Shown piece after piece: positions 27,880 to 36,144 of a DNA stretch of 64,000 bases. This stretch comes from Halobacterium litoreum (GTDB lineage: Archaea > Halobacteriota > Halobacteria > Halobacteriales > Halobacteriaceae). The stretch is from NCBI RefSeq assembly GCF_021233415.1, contig NZ_CP089466.1, positions 1,302,001-1,366,000 on the forward strand, read 5' to 3'. A program made the translations under genes and the position numbers. Each line of letters opens with the position of its first letter. Position 1 is the first letter of the stretch. Under the pieces are notes generated by a model. It was not told the origin of the DNA and made no database searches. It saw only the letters and a program-made list of their open reading frames with translations.

Positions 27880-28158
27880 ATGGCGATGCCCCGGTTGGCT
27901 GATTGGATGACTCCCGTCGACAGAGACATCCTCGAACGCCTCTGGAACGAAGGCAACCGGGAACTGCGACTGACTCCCGCGATGATAGCCGAGAACGTCG
28001 ATTGGGGCCACCAAGCAGTTCGTGAGCACGTTCTGACGCTCCGGGAACACGACCTGATTGAACACGCGGACGAAACTCGCGGTGTCTACCAGCTCTCGGA
28101 GCGCGGTCGTGCGTGGTTGGAGGGCGACCTGCCGACGGACGCCCTCGAAGACGACTGA
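27880..28158 (+). CDS. PhiH1-like repressor (winged helix)
   Basis: 92 residues beginning MAMPRLADWMTPVDRDILE, with the winged helix RLTPAMIAENVDWGHQAVREHV and wing HADETRGVYQLSERGRAWLEG. This pattern is known from the repressor family named after halovirus PhiH1. It is divergent from the left operon across three dyads, the classic layout of a lysogeny switch. The ATG at 27880 is 28-30 bp after the TATA; in-frame alternatives upstream lack that spacing. Confidence 0.85.
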   Translation: MAMPRLADWMTPVDRDILERLWNEGNRELRLTPAMIAENVDWGHQAVREHVLTLREHDLIEHADETRGVYQLSERGRAWLEGDLPTDALEDD

Positions 28159-28223
28159 TTGTTGCTGCTACGAGCATCACGTCGAGAGCGAAGAACGCCC
28201 TGGTAAAAGCGCAGACGCGGGAA

Positions 28224-28318
28224 CGAACGGAAACACCCCGAACCGGCTCTACCTCTCGAAGGGTGGTGCGTCAGAGGCGCTACCTGCGAACGGAAGTGCG
28301 AACGGAAAGCGAACGGAA
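28224..28318. repeat. Direct repeats gcgaacggaa upstream of the lipoprotein gene
   Basis: Three copies at 28286-28295, 28298-28307 and 28309-28318, plus a nine-base copy (cgaacggaa) at 28224-28232. They lie 24-56 bp before the TATA at 28342-28348, the right place for an activator or repressor site. Confidence 0.55.
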
Positions 28319-28371
28319 GCGCGATTGGTCCGGTCCGGAAGAATATTGCATCTGCCAGATAAGCGGCATCT

Positions 28372-30009
28372 ATGAAGGTGCGGAACAATCTGGAAAAGGG
28401 GAAGAATCGGCTTGGGACGCCGCGTGCGAAGCTCGTGCTCGCGCTCGTGGCAATTGGCGCGCTCGTCGCGCTCGCGGGGTGTAGCGGCATCATGGGGTCG
28501 GGCGGACCCTCGGTGTCCGACCCCGCGATTCAGATGTCAGAAGACGACGAGCCCGTACTGGCGTTCAACTACTCGGTGAACGACTACTCGAAGGTGCTAC
28601 TGGAAGGGCCAAGTGGCACGGTTCTGAACTCTGGCGAGGTATCGCCGGAGAACAACCGCACTGGCTTCTATCTCTACGACCCGAAGGGTGGCGAGTACAC
28701 GGTCGTCCTCCAGCAGGGCGGCGACACAAAGGCCACGAAGTCAGTCACGTTCGACGGCCCGAACGCGGAGGTCCAGTCGGTCGAGGCGAACTGGTCGGGG
28801 AACAAAGTGCAGAACGTGAAGGTCACGGTCGAGAACTCCGGTGACGTGCCGGTGCAGTTGATGAACGCGACTGCCACGGCTCGGGGCGATGGCGTGAGCG
28901 AAACGATGCTCTACGAGTGGGTTCCCGCAGGAACGACTGAGACGGTGAACATCACGTCGTCCTACGGGGCTTCGATGGCGATCGAGAAGCCGGGCGACGT
29001 CCGCGGGTCCGTCGAGGTGAACACCACGGACTCGACTCTCACCGGGTCGTTCGAGAAGACCTTCGAGGGCCCGAAACTCTCCATCGTCGACGTGACCGAC
29101 AACTGGAACGGGAACACGTTCGAGACGGCCGACGTGACCGTGAAGAACACCGGTGACCTCCCGACGAGCGCTGAGGTGCTGGTCAACTACGGCGACGAGA
29201 CAGTCGGTTCCTCGTACGACAAAGACCTTCCTGCGGGTGCGACGGTGAACTTCGAAGCGAGCGCCCTCGGGTACATCTATCAGGCGGAGTCCGGCGGGAA
29301 CCTGACGTTCGACGTTGTTCTCAACTCCTCGTCTGGCTTCAAGACTGAGCAGATTACCCACGAGGTCGAGGGAGCGAGCGTCCAGCTTCAGTCGATGAAG
29401 ACGGCGTGGCAAGAGGGTGAACTCACGGGTGTGCCGTTCTCCGCGAGGAACAACGGTGCCGTCGAGTCGGAGTTCGACGCAAAAGTGCTGGTGAACGGCG
29501 AACAGGTCGCGACCGAAACCTTCTGGTTGGATCCGAAGACGTCCTCTGAGTTCAGTATTGAAGCGGGCTACTTCTCGGACCCGCTCTACGCACCGAGTGG
29601 TGACGGCGGAACGTACAACGTCACGCTCCAGATTTCGGGAGACGGCTGGACTGATTCGGAATCCACCGAAGCGACGTTCACCGGAGTCGAAGGCGAGATT
29701 CTCGACGTGTCTACGATGTCGTTCTCGAACTACGACTCGAACACGTCTGACCTGTCGAGCGTGGACTTCACGCTCCGGAACACTGGTGACGTGCCTATGG
29801 ACTACGACAGCGTTCGACTCAAGGTCGACGGGGTGAGCAACACGCTTTCCGAGAGCCCGATTTCCAGTCTGTCGCCGGGCTCATCCAACACGGTCTACCT
29901 CAGCCCGGACATCACGATTGAAGACGGGTCACACCAACTCACCGTCGAAGTGCTCGACGGCGGCGAAGTCGTCGCCTCTACGTCGACGACCATCAGCACG
30001 GACGGCTAA
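28372..30009 (+). CDS. Surface lipoprotein with tandem beta-sandwich repeats
   Basis: 545 residues. A hydrophobic signal with lipobox LVALAGC (Cys37) predicts export and lipid anchoring. The remainder holds about five related units of 85-100 residues. Each has a W-x-x-N or similar opening and a V-x-V-x-N-T/S-G-D-x-P strand (VTVENSGDVPVQL, VTVKNTGDLPTSA, FTLRNTGDVPMDY), as in CARDB/NEAT-type beta-sandwich domains. It carries many N-x-S/T sites for glycosylation. TATA gaatatt lies at 28342-28348. It may be an adhesin, receptor mask or cell-surface marker of the element. Confidence 0.8.
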   Translation: MKVRNNLEKGKNRLGTPRAKLVLALVAIGALVALAGCSGIMGSGGPSVSDPAIQMSEDDEPVLAFNYSVNDYSKVLLEGPSGTVLNSGEVSPENNRTGFYLYDPKGGEYTVVLQQGGDTKATKSVTFDGPNAEVQSVEANWSGNKVQNVKVTVENSGDVPVQLMNATATARGDGVSETMLYEWVPAGTTETVNITSSYGASMAIEKPGDVRGSVEVNTTDSTLTGSFEKTFEGPKLSIVDVTDNWNGNTFETADVTVKNTGDLPTSAEVLVNYGDETVGSSYDKDLPAGATVNFEASALGYIYQAESGGNLTFDVVLNSSSGFKTEQITHEVEGASVQLQSMKTAWQEGELTGVPFSARNNGAVESEFDAKVLVNGEQVATETFWLDPKTSSEFSIEAGYFSDPLYAPSGDGGTYNVTLQISGDGWTDSESTEATFTGVEGEILDVSTMSFSNYDSNTSDLSSVDFTLRNTGDVPMDYDSVRLKVDGVSNTLSESPISSLSPGSSNTVYLSPDITIEDGSHQLTVEVLDGGEVVASTSTTISTDG

Positions 30010-30017
30010 CTCCGCTT

Positions 30018-31022
30018 CTACTGGTGCGGGTAGGCGTACGTCTTCCCGCGGCCGTTGCCCTCTGAGGCGATGAGGTCGTATTCTTCGAGGCGCGCGAGGT
30101 ACTTCCGTCGGGTGCCGCGAGCCACGGGGTCCTGGGCGCGATCCTCGTAGCGCGCGTGGAGCGTGCCGCCGTCGAGGTCGCCCGCGTCGCGAATAATTTC
30201 ATAGAGCAGGCGCTTGTCCGTCCCGAGCCGTCGGACGCGACTCTGCCGGACGGCACCACGCGCTGATTCTTTCGCGGCCTCGACCACGTCGGCAGTAATC
30301 TCGTCGCGTTCGTCGTCGACGGCGTGCTCGACCGAAGCCCGGAGTAGGGCGATGCCGCGGCGGGCGTCGCCGGCCGCGAGGTCCGCGATGTACCGGAGCG
30401 TGTCGTCGCGGATGACACCCGGCTGGAGGCCGGCCTTCACGCGCCCTCGCAGGATGGCGGTCATCTCCTCGATGCTGTACCGGTCGAGCCGTATCGTTCG
30501 CGCGGACCCGAATCGGCTCTGGAGTTGGCCGTCGAACTCGGCGAACAGTCGGTCCTCGTCGAGACAGACCATCAGGAGGGTGAGGTTCCGCATCTCCCAG
30601 AGCGACTGGAGGGTCCGGTAGTCGTCGAGGACGTGGACTTCGTCCACGATAGCGATGACCTGCCCGTCGATCTCCCGGAGCCGGTCGGCGAACGCGGAGG
30701 CCGGCGTCCCGTCCCGGCGGAGGTCGTTGGCGACGCCCGCGTCGTTCGCCAACGCCCGGAACGCGTCGGCGCGACTGGAGTTGCTCATCGCGTTCAGGTA
30801 CGTGGAGGTGAGCGTGAGGTTCTCGCGCTGGAGTAGTTCGACGACGTGGCGTGCGAGCGTCGTCTTTCCGGTTCCTGAGGGTCCGAAGATGAAGGCGTCG
30901 CCACCGGCTACGCCGTCGGCGAGCGGCTGGAGTGTAGACGTGAGTGCGTCGATTTCACCGTCTCGATGGTAGAGCTCCTGCGGGACGAACTCCTGCTGGA
31001 AGGCGCGGGCGTCGGTAATCAT
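30018..31022 (-). CDS. Orc1/Cdc6-type replication initiator
   Basis: 334 residues: Walker A GPSGTGKTTLARHV near residue 48, Walker B AIVDEVHVL near residue 125, sensor 2-like region and a C-terminal winged helix (GTRRKYLARLEEYDLIASEG). It is shorter than chromosomal Orc1. It would bind an origin of the element, and the 115-bp AT-richer gap just upstream (31023-31137) is the obvious place to look. It converges with the lipoprotein gene, 8 nt apart. Confidence 0.88.
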   Translation of the reverse strand: MITDARAFQQEFVPQELYHRDGEIDALTSTLQPLADGVAGGDAFIFGPSGTGKTTLARHVVELLQRENLTLTSTYLNAMSNSSRADAFRALANDAGVANDLRRDGTPASAFADRLREIDGQVIAIVDEVHVLDDYRTLQSLWEMRNLTLLMVCLDEDRLFAEFDGQLQSRFGSARTIRLDRYSIEEMTAILRGRVKAGLQPGVIRDDTLRYIADLAAGDARRGIALLRASVEHAVDDERDEITADVVEAAKESARGAVRQSRVRRLGTDKRLLYEIIRDAGDLDGGTLHARYEDRAQDPVARGTRRKYLARLEEYDLIASEGNGRGKTYAYPHQ

Positions 31023-31137
31023 GGCAGAGCGTAGACGCGTCTGCGGGATGAACGCCAGCCGTCCGTGGTGAAAGTGGAACTACTCTCTAACTGTAGTTTT
31101 GAAAATCATTAAATCACTGCCGTGTTGACTGTAGAAT
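31023..31137. other. Gap upstream of cdc6: divergent promoter and candidate origin
   Basis: It contains the palindrome agacgcgtct (within gtagacgcgtctgc, about 31031-31044), an inverted pair aactac/gtagtt around 31079-31099, and the AT-rich stretch ttttgaaaatcattaaatc at about 31096-31114. The last part includes a TATA for the plus-strand gene at 31138. Haloarchaeal origins often lie next to orc genes, but no clear ORB repeat was seen. Confidence 0.4.
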
Positions 31138-31731
31138 ATGCCGGGAGAAGGCGATGAAGACGAGTCGGATAGTAGCTCCAGTTTTACTGCGGCGGTCATA
31201 GGTGGCGGAGCAGGCTTTGCTATCGGTGGACCGGCCGGTGCGGCCGCAGGAGCCGCCATCGCATCGTGGCTCGACAGTCAGCAGGAAGCCGCAGAGGACG
31301 GTCTCAGTGAACACCACAGTGCGCTTCTTCGAGCGGCGCAAGCGACCAACGAAATTGCCGACGAACGCGGTGGTAAGAGCGCGAGCCTCTACCTCGCTCA
31401 CATCGACGGTGATGAATACGGTGTCGATGCGGAAGACGGGAACACGCGCAACGTCCTATCCGCAATCGACGGGGACCCGGACCTGATTTACTCGGATGTC
31501 GGCGGACCGACCGGGAGCATGATCGTCGAGGTCGAGACCGCCGAGGCGCTGACGACACAGAAGAGTCACGTCCTGGAGCAACTGGAGGACTACCGGCTTA
31601 GCGGTTACCAGACCGTGCTGGCGATGCCCGCGGGCCAGAAGGAAGTCGCTGAAGAATTCGTCGAGGAGAACGACGTTCGCGATCCAATCTATGTGGTTGA
31701 GGCACGAGCAATTGGCGAATTCCTCTACTGA
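31138..31731 (+). CDS. Orphan protein with glycine-zipper membrane segment
   Basis: 197 residues. After an acidic, Ser-rich start comes a Gly/Ala-rich helix pair (VIGGGAGFAIGGPAGAAAG) of glycine-zipper type, able to insert in membranes, then a soluble C-terminal domain of about 140 residues. It lies at the edge of the AT-richer cargo block, next to the CBASS genes. No family is recognised. A pore-forming or membrane-associated defence role is possible but unproven. Confidence 0.65.
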   Translation: MPGEGDEDESDSSSSFTAAVIGGGAGFAIGGPAGAAAGAAIASWLDSQQEAAEDGLSEHHSALLRAAQATNEIADERGGKSASLYLAHIDGDEYGVDAEDGNTRNVLSAIDGDPDLIYSDVGGPTGSMIVEVETAEALTTQKSHVLEQLEDYRLSGYQTVLAMPAGQKEVAEEFVEENDVRDPIYVVEARAIGEFLY

Positions 31732-31752
31732 AGACTGACGTGCCGGTTCGCG

Positions 31753-32412
31753 CTAATCTAAAATCTGTTGTCCCAAGCTTCGCTCGTCCTGTTTGAAGCG
31801 AACTTGGCCATGGTTGTTGCGATGCTCATCTGTGTAGTATTTCCCCTCAAGGAATCTCTCATCACCCTGTTGTCGTAGATGAAGGTCGTTGGTACCCTCG
31901 TGGATGGTCATCGATTCCTGTGAATCACCCGTCGGTCGGTTTTGATATGTGAGTCTAAGAACGGGTGTCGTCATATCGTGCATTATAGACGCAGTTTGAC
32001 TCGAGGACACAGAGTTCTTGAATTCTATTGTCACCTGAATACTGGTCCAGGTCTGATCAATCGTCATTTTTGGCCCGTGTTTTTCCGTTCCTCCATCAGC
32101 TTGGAAGTCGCCCATTGTGGTTTGTTCATACGAGGATTGCAATCCTCCATACCATTCTCCGTTTAAATCAGGCATAGAAGTAAATTTCCGAATGACTGGG
32201 AATCGCCAGAGATACCGGTCCCAGATAATGTATGTTAATGTGAATATAGATAGTGTAGGAAGGCCCGGCGGTAGGGTGTCTTCTGACAGTAATGGCAATT
32301 TTTCGAAAAGGCCTACCAAACTAGCCTGGTAGAACCAAGTGAAGAGGACAGCAAATAGCATCAAATAGCCCACCTTTCTCCACCTCGAACCCGGACTTGA
32401 ATACGGATGCAT
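31753..32412 (-). CDS. cap15: Cap15-like CBASS membrane effector
   Basis: 219 residues: two TM helices (about 14-36, VGYLMLFAVLFTWFYQ; and 50-70, FTLTYIIWDRYLW) followed by a C-terminal beta-strand-rich domain opening with LNGEWYGGLQSS. This is the layout of Cap15, whose beta-barrel senses a cyclic nucleotide and whose TM part then disrupts the inner membrane, causing abortive infection. The start is taken at the ATG overlapping the CD-NTase stop as TGATG (32410-32414); an ATG 15 nt earlier exists. The composition is clearly AT-richer than the neighbours. Confidence 0.8.
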   Translation of the reverse strand: MHPYSSPGSRWRKVGYLMLFAVLFTWFYQASLVGLFEKLPLLSEDTLPPGLPTLSIFTLTYIIWDRYLWRFPVIRKFTSMPDLNGEWYGGLQSSYEQTTMGDFQADGGTEKHGPKMTIDQTWTSIQVTIEFKNSVSSSQTASIMHDMTTPVLRLTYQNRPTGDSQESMTIHEGTNDLHLRQQGDERFLEGKYYTDEHRNNHGQVRFKQDERSLGQQILD

Positions 32413-33341
32413 CAGTATGAATCCCACACCTCTTGGAATGCCTCAATTGTAGCATTGGCGTCTTCAACGGTCCAACGGTCAGGATCGCCATCGACACAGA
32501 GAGAGTACATCCCAGATTGCTCACTGAAAGAGCTGACATCAGCGTCATCCAACCAATCTACGATGTCCAAATATCGAGTCGGTAAGTCCGTCTCGGTGAA
32601 ATAATCATCTGGGACATTGTAAAGAAGCCCCTCAAGGTAATACGATGAAGCGGTTTCGCCGTCTAAAATACCGTATTCTACAGCACGATTGCGCGCATTC
32701 TTGAACATCCGGATTGTTCTTTTGTATTCTCCGTCAGTATTCTCTTCCTGATTCTTCTCTTCACCGTTTCTCTTGTGCTCTTTGGAATAATTTACAATCT
32801 CCCTACTTAGCCAATTTTTAGTTTTAAAGTACATACCTGACGTATACTCTTCCTCACCATCTGCTGTGAACTTGTGATATTTCCTGTATTCTGCACAGGC
32901 TACGACATCTGCATCAATCGGAATGGGTGTTTCATCGTTTGAGTCCACTTTTATTGCTTTCTCTCCGATTTCCAAATTATCTCGCCCATAGTAGCCTCGG
33001 AGAGCCCTAACAACCTCTTTGTGGAAATCTTCCCATTCGTAACCAAGATCGGTATACTCATCCCAAAATCGCTCTTTTTCGGCAGAAGACAGGTCAGAAA
33101 GATCCTCCTCGAATGGCATAGTAATCCGCACTACAATATCTACATCGCTGTTTCCATAGACGTTCGTATGATTCGCATAGGAGCCTTGCAAGTAAACCTC
33201 ATAGGAGTGGGAGAACCCATCACGACCTAGTCCGTACCGATCCTGGTCTATCGCATTCTTTACTGAGCTGTATGTGGTGCTGGAGGATTGAATAGCACCC
33301 TGGGAAGTCCAAGTTTCCAACTGTGAGGACGGAATCGCCAT
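32412..33341 (-). CDS. CD-NTase (cGAS/DncV-like nucleotidyltransferase) of CBASS
   Basis: 309 residues. The nucleotidyltransferase core is plain: QGSYANHTN (Gly53-Ser54), NSDVDIVV with Asp66 and Asp68, and a third acidic residue in PIDADVVA (Asp143/145). The N-terminus SQLETWTSQGAIQ is typical of the bacterial CD-NTase family. The enzyme makes a cyclic di- or trinucleotide on phage infection. A TATA-like cattatctc at 33368-33376 is 28 bp before this ATG, which favours it over two upstream ATGs. There is no Cap2/Cap3 gene, hence a type I CBASS. Confidence 0.88.
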   Translation of the reverse strand: MAIPSSQLETWTSQGAIQSSSTTYSSVKNAIDQDRYGLGRDGFSHSYEVYLQGSYANHTNVYGNSDVDIVVRITMPFEEDLSDLSSAEKERFWDEYTDLGYEWEDFHKEVVRALRGYYGRDNLEIGEKAIKVDSNDETPIPIDADVVACAEYRKYHKFTADGEEEYTSGMYFKTKNWLSREIVNYSKEHKRNGEEKNQEENTDGEYKRTIRMFKNARNRAVEYGILDGETASSYYLEGLLYNVPDDYFTETDLPTRYLDIVDWLDDADVSSFSEQSGMYSLCVDGDPDRWTVEDANATIEAFQEVWDSY

Positions 33342-33426
33342 GAGGTATTCAACAGGGCATTGCGTCATGAGATAATGAATGTTCTGTCTATTGAGAGAAG
33401 AACGAACTCCTAACTCCTCATGACAT

Positions 33427-33482
33427 TGTCGCACTCCCTCAGAGAGTGCGACACATTCGCGCCGATTCACGCCCGAATCGGC
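33427..33482. repeat. Two perfect hairpin dyads between CBASS and the second recombinase
   Basis: Arms tgtcgcactc/gagtgcgaca (33427-33436 and 33444-33453, 7-nt loop) and gccgattc/gaatcggc (33461-33468 and 33475-33482, 6-nt loop). Both are perfect and they stand 7 nt apart. They could be regulatory, a terminator or a recombination site. Confidence 0.6.
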
Positions 33483-33535
33483 CCCGTCAGGGGGAAGATT
33501 CTAGGAGTTCCGTCGCACTTCTCGAAAAGAACGAC

Positions 33536-34117
33536 ATGCAGATGGAAGACCACAACGAGGACGACGGGCGCAAAGTCTGGCTCACCGAGGAGGAAGCCGA
33601 CCAGTTCCTCGACGCCGCCGACGACACCCAGCAGTGCATCGCGTTCGGCCTCGGCCTCCGCTGCGGCCTGCGCTGCAAGGAAATCGTCGACGCCACCCCG
33701 CGCGACGTGACCGACGGCCCCGCCGGGACGTTCCTGCGCGTGGAGCACGGCAAGGGCGGCAAGTATCGCGAGACGCCACTCCCTCAGGACCTCGCGACGA
33801 CCATCCAGACGGTCGGCGACCTCCGCGACGAGCCCGACGACGTCCCACTCGTCGATGTCTCGACGCGCACGGTCGAGCGGTGGGTCGAAAGCGCCCGTGA
33901 CGACCTCGCCGAGCACGAGGACGACGGCTGGACGTATCTCACGCCCCACGACCTCCGGCGGACGTGGGGCACGCTCCTCTGCGAGCGCGAGGTCGAGCCC
34001 GGACTCGTGATGGAGTACGGCGGCTGGGAGGACTGGGACACGTTCCGTGAGCACTACCTCGGTCAGTACAGCGTGAAGGCTCAGCAGCGAGCACGCGAGA
34101 AAGTGCCGTGGCTCTGA
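33536..34117 (+). CDS. Second, minimal tyrosine recombinase
   Basis: 193 residues that hold only the catalytic domain, without a usual SAM-like N-terminal domain. A full catalytic set is visible: Arg46 (GLRCKEIVD), Lys76 (GKGGKYRET), His138-x-x-Arg141 (TPHDLRRTWG), Trp/His around 163-173 and Tyr174 (FREHYLGQY). The ATG at 33536 is chosen over an open extension into the hairpins. It is not near either att site, so it may invert or move the cargo block, resolve multimers, or be the relic of a second element. Confidence 0.85.
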   Translation: MQMEDHNEDDGRKVWLTEEEADQFLDAADDTQQCIAFGLGLRCGLRCKEIVDATPRDVTDGPAGTFLRVEHGKGGKYRETPLPQDLATTIQTVGDLRDEPDDVPLVDVSTRTVERWVESARDDLAEHEDDGWTYLTPHDLRRTWGTLLCEREVEPGLVMEYGGWEDWDTFREHYLGQYSVKAQQRAREKVPWL

Positions 34118-34247
34118 CTACGAACTACTGGATCTATCATCAATTGAGGGTTCAACAAGCCCATAGAACGCCTATTTGACGTACCTATCGTTATTATTCG
34201 AGAGGATTTGCAAAACACCTAATGAGTTCCTCGTTGTCAGATAGTGT

Positions 34248-34964
34248 ATGCCGCTGGGGGAGATATTATCGGTACTGGGCGTGGGATCACTTCTGGGAAC
34301 CATTGGAGGATATGAGTATCGGCGGCGGCGTGAAGAATCTCGGGAGAGAGCCAATGCTCTGGAAACTTGGTTTGACGAGTCGCTTGGGCTAATTGGCCGT
34401 GGCGTACACGCGATCCAAACAGCACAGCACCGTAGCGATCCGGACTATGAGGGGATTCTAGACGATTTGGCCGTGTACTCAGAGGGACTTCACGTAAAGG
34501 CAAAGAATCCCCCGGATGGTGTATCGGATTCGGCTGTAAGTCACGTTCAGCGAGTCTCTACAGTGTATGCGAAGGCAAGTAAGGTAGCGGAGGTCGAGGG
34601 TGAAAAGCAAGGTGTTGAGTTGCTGCAAGAGTTATTTGAGATGGCTCAGAAAGAACCCCAGGAGCGAGTAGATTTTGAGGAGGCAATAACTCAAGCAGCA
34701 GGTGAATCGCCCGCGTTCGGTAATCTAATCGGAGCAGTTGAACAGAACATCTCCGGAGGGCGTGGTGAGTTTGCGGAGGAAGTTGAGGAGATAATAACTG
34801 AGTGGGATTCGAGTGAATTTAAGCAGTTGATGTTGGGCGCAGCGAACCGTGGCGGGGGTGTAGAGTCAATAACGGAGCAAGCTATGGATCTGTTTTTCAC
34901 AATTGCTCAAGATGTATCGGTCAACTCAATGGATATGCTGAAATCCGAGAAACGCAGCAGATGA
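34248..34964 (+). CDS. Orphan membrane-anchored protein in the cargo block
   Basis: 238 residues. A short N-terminal hydrophobic stretch (ILSVLGVGSLLGTIGG) precedes an RRRREESRERA basic patch and a helical, acidic remainder. Base composition is AT-richer than the chromosome, like CBASS. It is a single gene with 100-plus bp of non-coding DNA on both sides. No family is recognised. Its position among defence cargo makes a defence-related role worth testing. Confidence 0.6.
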   Translation: MPLGEILSVLGVGSLLGTIGGYEYRRRREESRERANALETWFDESLGLIGRGVHAIQTAQHRSDPDYEGILDDLAVYSEGLHVKAKNPPDGVSDSAVSHVQRVSTVYAKASKVAEVEGEKQGVELLQELFEMAQKEPQERVDFEEAITQAAGESPAFGNLIGAVEQNISGGRGEFAEEVEEIITEWDSSEFKQLMLGAANRGGGVESITEQAMDLFFTIAQDVSVNSMDMLKSEKRSR

Positions 34965-35083
34965 GTTGACTTAGTGTACTCCAGCCCCCGTACTTAGCAA
35001 TTCAACGCTGGCATTCGACGGATAAGGAGTCTGTAGCTGTCCGGTCGGTTCTCCCAGTCCCAAGATAATTCAACAAATCCGAA

Positions 35084-35305
35084 CTACTCGGTCTGAAGGT
35101 CGATGACGACGCGTCCGTCGCGGTAGGTTACGAGCAGCACTTCTTGTTCGGTTTCGACGCCGTCCTCGTCGAGGAGTCCGAGCTTCCGCATCGAGTCCTT
35201 CGGGAGACTGATGCCGGGCTGGTCGTTCCCGAGGTCGCGGAGTTCTCGGTGGCCCTTGTCGAGGATGTCGGGAATCGTGCTCGGTCGTTCTGAACCGGTT
35301 GCCAT
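35084..35305 (-). CDS. SpoVT/AbrB-like DNA-binding protein
   Basis: 73 residues: PGISLPKDSMRKLGLLDEDG followed by a strand pair ending VVIDLQTE, the swapped-hairpin AbrB fold. The TATA on the minus strand (35332-35341, attatattaa) is about 30 bp before the ATG at 35303-35305. It is divergent from the long membrane/ATPase gene chain and may regulate it. Confidence 0.8.
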   Translation of the reverse strand: MATGSERPSTIPDILDKGHRELRDLGNDQPGISLPKDSMRKLGLLDEDGVETEQEVLLVTYRDGRVVIDLQTE

Positions 35306-35456
35306 ACTCCGGAAGGGGCGCTCTCTGGACTTAATATAATAGCAGAGTGCGGTCATTTTGCGATTAATTTTCGCCCACTAAGGCCGGGACTCGCCAATTC
35401 GAGGGTAGCGTCGCGCTGTACCTCGTGGTCCGAGCCAGCAGCCGACGCCCGAACCC
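35306..35456. promoter_or_regulatory. Divergent promoter region before the long gene chain
   Basis: Minus-strand TATA at 35332-35341 for the AbrB-like gene; plus-strand TATA-like gattaatttt near 35362-35371 for the chain that begins at 35457. A natural operator site for the AbrB-like protein, though no specific site is visible. Confidence 0.4.
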
Positions 35457-35609
35457 ATGGCCACATCGCAATCGGGGCCACCGACGGGTGGTCCACACGA
35501 CGTTTCTGAAACGGGCGCTCGCAGCGAGATAGCGACGCGCCTCCAGCTTCGTGACGTCGCCGCGCTCGGTGACGACCTGCGGCGGCTTCTCGGAGGTGAC
35601 GCACAGTGA
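35457..35609 (+). CDS. 50-residue protein, first gene of the membrane/ATPase chain
   Basis: MATSQSGPPTGGPHDVSE to LLGGDAQ, a soluble helical peptide. Its TGA overlaps the next GTG (GTGA). Confidence 0.55.
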   Translation: MATSQSGPPTGGPHDVSETGARSEIATRLQLRDVAALGDDLRRLLGGDAQ

Positions 35610-36031
35610 ACGCGGGCGACGCCTTCGTCCGTGTTCTGGACACCGACCACCGCCACGACACGGTAACGCTCACTGTCGAAACCGCGGACGGCGACTCGTT
35701 CGGCATCCAGTACGCCACCGCGTTCGGCGAGAGCATCCCACCGCTCTGGAACCTCTGCTACGACCCACCCATTCAGGAGGTCGACTGGCTGGAGGAACGC
35801 CACAGCGGTGAGAAGTTCGTCGAGTACCGCGCGGAGACGACGGACTCGCTGGCCGCAGTGCGTATCGCCCACCAAATCAAGCAGGAGGTCGGCGGCGACG
35901 ACGCCGTCTTCGCCGACGCCTCGACGTACCAGCGCGGCAAGCCCATGCCCGCGTACTTCGAGGAGGCAGGCCGGCGATTCGCTGACGCTGCACGGGAAGC
36001 GTGGGGCGCGGTCGCGGGGGCTGTTCGATGA
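35606..36031 (+). CDS. Soluble 141-residue protein of the chain
   Basis: GTG start inside the previous stop. The first half is beta-rich (FVRVLDTDHRHDTVTLTVET); the end is helical (YFEEAGRRFADAAREAWGAVAGAVR). No TM segment, no known family. Coupled on both sides. Confidence 0.7.
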   Translation: MNAGDAFVRVLDTDHRHDTVTLTVETADGDSFGIQYATAFGESIPPLWNLCYDPPIQEVDWLEERHSGEKFVEYRAETTDSLAAVRIAHQIKQEVGGDDAVFADASTYQRGKPMPAYFEEAGRRFADAAREAWGAVAGAVR

Positions 36032-36144
36032 CCTCCGGGAAGTCGAGTCAGCACGAGCGCGCCGCCCACATGCGGCACTCCGGCCGCATCCGCGGTCGCG
36101 CGAAAGCCGCTCTCGCCCGTCTCCTGCGGAGGATCAAGCCGTGA
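36028..36144 (+). CDS. 38-residue basic peptide
   Basis: MTSGKSSQHERAAHM and a basic helix ending LARLLRRIKP. Starts in ATGA with the gene before, and its stop overlaps a GTG. Confidence 0.5.
   Translation: MTSGKSSQHERAAHMRHSGRIRGRAKAALARLLRRIKP

Noticed and set aside
28222-28318. Possible CRISPR from the gcgaacggaa repeats
   Set aside because: Repeats are 10 bp and spaced by 1-2 bp; no spacers or cas genes.
33342-33470. Upstream extension of the CD-NTase to an earlier ATG
   Set aside because: The TATA at 33368-33376 lies inside the extension, and CD-NTases usually begin near the SQLETW segment.
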